Shown: piece after piece, positions 59,915 through 64,000 of the stretch
Layout: each line of letters starts with the position of its first letter
How positions within the stretch are numbered: the first letter of the stretch is position 1
From: Blastomyces gilchristii SLH14081
Lineage: Eukaryota > Ascomycota > Eurotiomycetes > Onygenales > Ajellomycetaceae
DNA length: 64,000 nt
NCBI RefSeq assembly: GCF_000003855.2
Contig: NW_003101658.1
Coordinates: 527,897-591,896 of the forward strand
Direction: 5' to 3'
Made by a program: the position numbers and the translations under genes
Notes under the pieces: model-generated
The model's input: only the letters and a program-made list of their open reading frames with translations
Database searches by the model: none
What the model was told of the DNA's origin: nothing

Positions 59915-61996
59915 GTTTATCCACCAAATGATTACCCTATTTATATCATAATGGATCTTTTGAAGAATGAAAATTTTTACACCTATTTTTCTATTTATAT
60001 ATGAAATATATAAAGATAACTAAGTACTCCGTATATTAGATATTACGGACGGACTCAGGTTTATTCTTTTTCTTTTATTTACCAATACGGATCTCAGTAT
60101 TTTGTCAATATTTTTAATTTAGTTTGCGCTGAGCCCAGCCCGTTTCCTGAACATTTATTTTGTCCAATATGAGGTATCAAGGATGAGTATTGACATTTGA
60201 GGCATTTATCAGAGAATGGCATATCTACAAATCATGAATTCCCCCAGGTTATCAAAGTATTGTGACCCTGTCAAGCTCTGATAGATCCATCAGTCAGTGT
60301 CTTCATAAAGGGGGCTGGGGAAAGAAATTAGCTGTTTAGTGGCTAGCCTTCTTCAGACTTTTCAACAAATCTTAATTCTAACCCATTCATTGCTCCATAC
60401 CTAGCGACTTTGTCTGCCAGACATGAAAAAACCAAATACATCATCTCACTACCTCCACGGAATTGATATACAAAAATTGTACCCATAACACCTGGGCAGC
60501 ATTATCGGGAAGCGCTCTTCTACTCCGTTCCATGTCTGTAAAATGCGGCTGCATGAGAGCTTCTAGCACCAGAGGCAAGGTTGGCGGGTCTTGCGTAGGC
60601 AGGCCATTGTCTCTCGCCGGGACGCTTATACCTACGTCTATCGCCATTGCATCGTGATCTTGGAAGCGCTCCGGAACCTAGGAAATGGAGCACCATTGTG
60701 CGCACCCACAAAGGGTGGTGTAGTTGGACCAAATGCGTTTCGAGTCTGAATACGGGTCCTGCAGGATGTGTCTGCTCGTAGCGGTCCCCTCTACCAGGAT
60801 GATATGCTACGTTACTTGAAGTAATACCGGGGGAGGGAAGCGAGCGGATAGAGACGATAGGATTGAACATGAGGTTGGTATGCGAAGAGACATTAGGCTT
60901 TTACGAGGTGCGTCTTTCCTCGCTTTCTAGATGCTTCACCGAGGCCTGCGTTGTGGAAATGCGGGGGATGCTCAGGTTCGCCTTGATTAATTCCAGGCTT
61001 CAAGGCTTGAAGAGTTCTAACGTGACGAAGGCCACACAGCTCGTGTGAAGACTCACTCCCATGGAACGCACAATGGGAACGGTAGCATCATTTCATCATC
61101 CCAATTCTCTTGAGCACACACATCCGCCAAACCCTTCGAGCTCTTCGCCATCCGAACCACCCGCATCCACAGCCGTCAGTGAAACAGTGCGCCAGAATCC
61201 TGAGAAAAAGGAAAGGACCAACAGGATCAGAGCGGAAAAATCACTGTCAAACTCTAATTACGAGGTTGCCAGCCGAATGCCAAAAACCCACGAGGATTAC
61301 ATTTGCAGGGTGCAATTAATAGTGGCCCATGTCTCATTAGCTCATCCTCTACATTCAACCCCCGCTACCAATTCTTCAGGCGGTTCCAGGTCGTGCTCGG
61401 GGGAACAAAGGCACTAAAAGCTCCATGGGTCGCGGTGCAATACCCCTCCTCAAAATGGAAAATACATGGGGAAAAAAAATGAAAAAAAATAGCATGAAGC
61501 GAAAAGGAAAAATGCACTGGCTGTGATTTAATTATTGGGACAAATGCCACGCTTCTCCTTTTTGTTGGGCTTTTCTTTCTGCGGATTAATTAAAGGTAAG
61601 GGCGAATACCCCTCGAGACTCTTTGTTTCAGCGACATGCTCATGCACAACAACACCCTGCATTTCCGTTCATATGAAAAGATGCATGGAAGCGGTGACAC
61701 CCGATGATTTGCAACTATAATGCATTCCATTGGGGCTACCTATGCGCGACTTAAAAGGAATGGAAATGAGGAAATTTTACGTTAAATTGGATTCTTAGGC
61801 ACATCAAATGGCTGCTCATTGATTCATCAACCGGCAATAATGAAGCAACAAAGTGGGACAGATAAATACATCAAACCGGGGCACAGGATCCATGCCAGAG
61901 TCGAACGGGCAAACTATGAAAAGTGAGCGTGCAGCATATTCGCCGCTGAATATAAAAAAAACCCCACTGCTCCCACTAGAAAGAAAGCGTTATGCT
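59915..61996. other. Intergenic region, no gene supported
   Basis: About 2.1 kb. TACTCCGTA (60,025-60,033) is the reverse complement of a motif found elsewhere in the window. Open frames around 60,441-60,870 and 61,061-61,417 are short, low complexity and unrecognised. The right end should contain the 3' UTR of the CBM9-like gene. Confidence 0.5.
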
Positions 61997-62729
61997 CTAG
62001 ACGAAAATCACATGGCCAAAGAAGGGAGTCATATGGAAGTTTGGCTGATCAGGCGGGCTCCAAGCACCCAGTTTTTGATCCGGGAATGTCTCCGGGGAGG
62101 TGATGGTGCGGAAGAAATTCATCCGCCAGCACGTGCCTTGAAGACCTCTCTCGGGCACGTTAAAGAGCGCAAGCGGGATCTGGACTTCAGACTTCCAGGT
62201 CTTCGCTCTGCGATTGAGTGTGGGTTTCGGCAAACATCTCGTTCCCGAAGGGATCAGAAATGAAGGCATGATCCAGGGGGGTGTTTGGTGCGCGCACACG
62301 CGAGGGATTGTAAATGAACGACTGGTAGGTGACGTTATTCGGGTTTACTTCGAATTCGAGGTATGTCTGCGGTGCGTCGTCGCCGCGCTGTATGAACGCC
62401 TCCATCACTGAATACTTCCAGATGTCGTCGTTGGTGCCCTGTTTGGGGTCGAAATGGAAATCCTTCTCATCGTATGCCGTGAAGGTCAGATGGAGCATGG
62501 GGGAGATTTTGGAGGTTTCACTGCTATAGCAGAGGTCGACTTGAGTCTTCGGGAATTTCAATCCCTCGGGGACTGACTTGTCGAAGACGACCTTGCCTTT
62601 CCTCGGACATTCGGGAACCGTGACAGATGGAAGTTTTTGATCGCGACCGTGATCGCTCAGGACTTCTGCGTCTACAGAAACGGTCATTGCCGCCCCTAGG
62701 GCGCAGAGGAGGAGGGAGTTGAGGAGCAT
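61997..62729 (-). CDS. Secreted CBM9-like protein, frameshifted
   Basis: Secreted carbohydrate-binding-module-9-like protein of unknown function. It opens at 62,729 with a signal peptide (about residues 1-21, MLLNSLLLCALGAAMTVSVDA). The conserved TNDDIWKYSVMEAFI and TYLEFEVNPNNVTYQSFIYNP segments follow at about 99-141. At about residue 169 the frame runs out 13 residues later, but the family C-terminus (KTWKSEVQIPLALFNV, then RMNFFRTITSPETFPDQ and LGAWSPPD) continues in another frame and ends at 61,997. Removing one C from the CCC at 62,222-62,224 would join both parts into 243 residues, the usual family length. No intron can explain this, since no residues are missing. It is either a one-base sequencing error, a recent null allele or, less likely, translational frameshifting. 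An in-frame extension upstream of 62,729 is untranslated-looking. Confidence 0.82.
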
Positions 62730-62849
62730 TATTGTAGCTGAGTGGATATATGTAACCAGAGTGATGGATTCTGGAAGGTGCTGAAGTGACAGGAGGCCGA
62801 TGAGATGAAAAAAAAAAGAACTTGCTTTCAGTTCCCGGACGGGCTGTCT

Positions 62850-62859
62850 CATATATATA
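62850..62859 (-). promoter_or_regulatory. TATA-like box of the CBM9-like gene
   Basis: CTATATATAT on the minus strand about 125 bp upstream of the start codon, in an otherwise GC-balanced region; a sensible core-promoter position. Confidence 0.55.
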
Positions 62860-63675
62860 GCGCCAGGTAACGAGCTCTTATTGCATGCTGATCCCAAAAG
62901 CAAGCGTGGAATATTAAATCCGGGCCTCTCCTTTGTCAACGTTACAGGGTTCTGTAGTGTAGTGCGGCAAGACACAAGGTGCATACATACAGAGCGATTG
63001 CATGTAGCATAGAGCAACGCGGATTTCGACTCAAGGCATAACTGTCTGATAGCCTTCCGCAGCATGGCACTATATCCCGCCACAGCCGGGACAAACGGTT
63101 GTGGAGCCGTTCGTGGCTTGAGGTGTTGTCTTGACTGTGTTTTTATACGGGGTAAAGTAGCATCCATATCCATCTCGGCCAGCTCCAACTTATACCTCTG
63201 GAGCCTGCGGCGCTGCCAATGGATGCTATGTTCCGCGTTGAATGTAACTTCAACAAACGTGAGAGAGGGAGTTCTCCCCAGTGGTCTAGTGTCTACTTTT
63301 GTCGGGCAATGGCTCTCCTTGTCTTTCCCTCCTTCTCTCTCTCTGTATATCCGCCAGGGAAGAACTTCATAACATTCAAGATTCCGGTTCTGGCTCCAGT
63401 AAAGCAGCATATAGACAGTTAAGGGTTTCTGCGGGTATGTTATATTGAATTGACATACAGTAAATGATCATGGAAACAAAATCTTGATTTCACCTGAATG
63501 CAATGTGCATACGGAGTACAGAGTACATGACACACAGTATTATGCAAAATGTAATTAGCACATTCATCTCAAGATAAACTAACTATATGATGAGCCAGGG
63601 TCAATTGTTAATGGCTCAGCGAGGCAAATTCCTCAGCTCCTGTATTCAGACTGCATATCTAGAGCATCCTCTCTG

Positions 63676-63695
63676 CATACATACATACATACATA
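63676..63695. repeat. (CATA)5 microsatellite
   Basis: Five CATA units upstream of the CBM9-like gene. Confidence 0.9.
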
Positions 63696-64000
63696 GTTAT
63701 GTGATCTGAAAATTTATCCAATATGATAGGTAATTTTCTCATTATTGGCTAGAATAGTGTTTGCACATCCAGCTAGTGTTGATCACATCTTCTCTTCTGA
63801 ATTCTAGTATGGCTCTAATGTATGAAGTTACTTCGCAGCATTCCTCGTACATCTTCATGATACTGATAATACTGCCTGCTTGGTCACTTTTTCGCTTTTT
63901 CCCTTTTACAAGATGTAGTTCAAAAAATGGTAAAGGATTATCAAAATAAATACTCTACAGGATCAATTTGTGTAGAACAAAAAAAAAAGAACTCGGAAAG

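Larger units (their letters stand above)
62730..64000. other. Upstream region of the CBM9-like gene to window end
   Basis: About 1.27 kb. Apart from the TATA-like box it holds TACGGAGTA (63,510-63,518) and a CATA microsatellite. An open minus-strand frame continues to 63,410 but lacks any family signature and is interrupted by the promoter elements, so it is not called. No other gene is visible. Confidence 0.5.

Noticed and set aside
1..64000. CRISPR arrays, bacterial operons, riboswitches or a replication origin
   Set aside because: No regularly spaced direct repeats, no ribosome-binding sites or operon structure, and no conserved aptamer; the content is eukaryotic throughout.

Overview
The window is filamentous ascomycete DNA. 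Genes carry short spliceosomal introns of about 60-215 bp, a 5S rRNA gene sits alone rather than in an rDNA repeat, and two blocks of very AT-rich DNA (1 to about 9,040 and 33,653-46,118) alternate with GC-normal, gene-bearing DNA. The AT-rich blocks are LTR retrotransposons degraded by transition mutations in the manner of RIP (repeat-induced point mutation). The gene families (LaeA-like methyltransferase, Cla4 kinase, Sec12, Upc2-type Zn2Cys6 factor) and the loss of CpG in the repeats fit Eurotiomycetes, most likely Onygenales such as the Blastomyces/Histoplasma group. That placement is inference, because no species marker was compared.

Layout. 1-9,040: unresolved AT-rich relics, a mutated Ty1/copia element (about 3,200-8,409) and a tandem AT satellite. 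9,041-13,079: GC-normal but with no gene I can support. 13,080-15,917: a LaeA-like methyltransferase converging on a phytanoyl-CoA-dioxygenase-type oxygenase. 17,565-33,092: a housekeeping block with RPF1 and glycyl-tRNA synthetase (divergent, sharing 317 bp), SEC12 converging on the PAK kinase CLA4, and a mitochondrial-type NAD(H) kinase. 33,653-46,118: a copia element with a 5-bp target duplication, itself interrupted by a complete 7.2-kb gypsy chromovirus with its own 5-bp duplication. This 12.5-kb composite sits in the intergenic region between the divergent NAD kinase and LPLAT acyltransferase genes. 46,687-54,712: the acyltransferase, CTR9 (Paf1 complex) and an SMP-30/lactonase-like protein. 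55,147-64,000: a more accessory stretch with a Zn2Cys6 regulator, a wrecked type-B carboxylesterase pseudogene, an intron-containing tRNA-Ser(CGA) convergent with a 5S rRNA gene, and a secreted CBM9-like protein gene broken by a one-base frameshift.

Genes worth reading together: RPF1 and GRS1 share one short promoter with a PAC-like ribosome-biogenesis motif. GRS1 has two in-frame ATGs that would give mitochondrial and cytosolic forms. SEC12 appears to need a GC-AG intron. The clearest unusual structural signal is in the retrotransposons. The two gypsy LTRs differ only by transitions, and each LTR is mutated mainly in the half facing the element interior while the outer half keeps its CpGs. 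The short copia LTRs are almost untouched. The mutation process therefore seems to stop about 100-150 bp short of the element edges.
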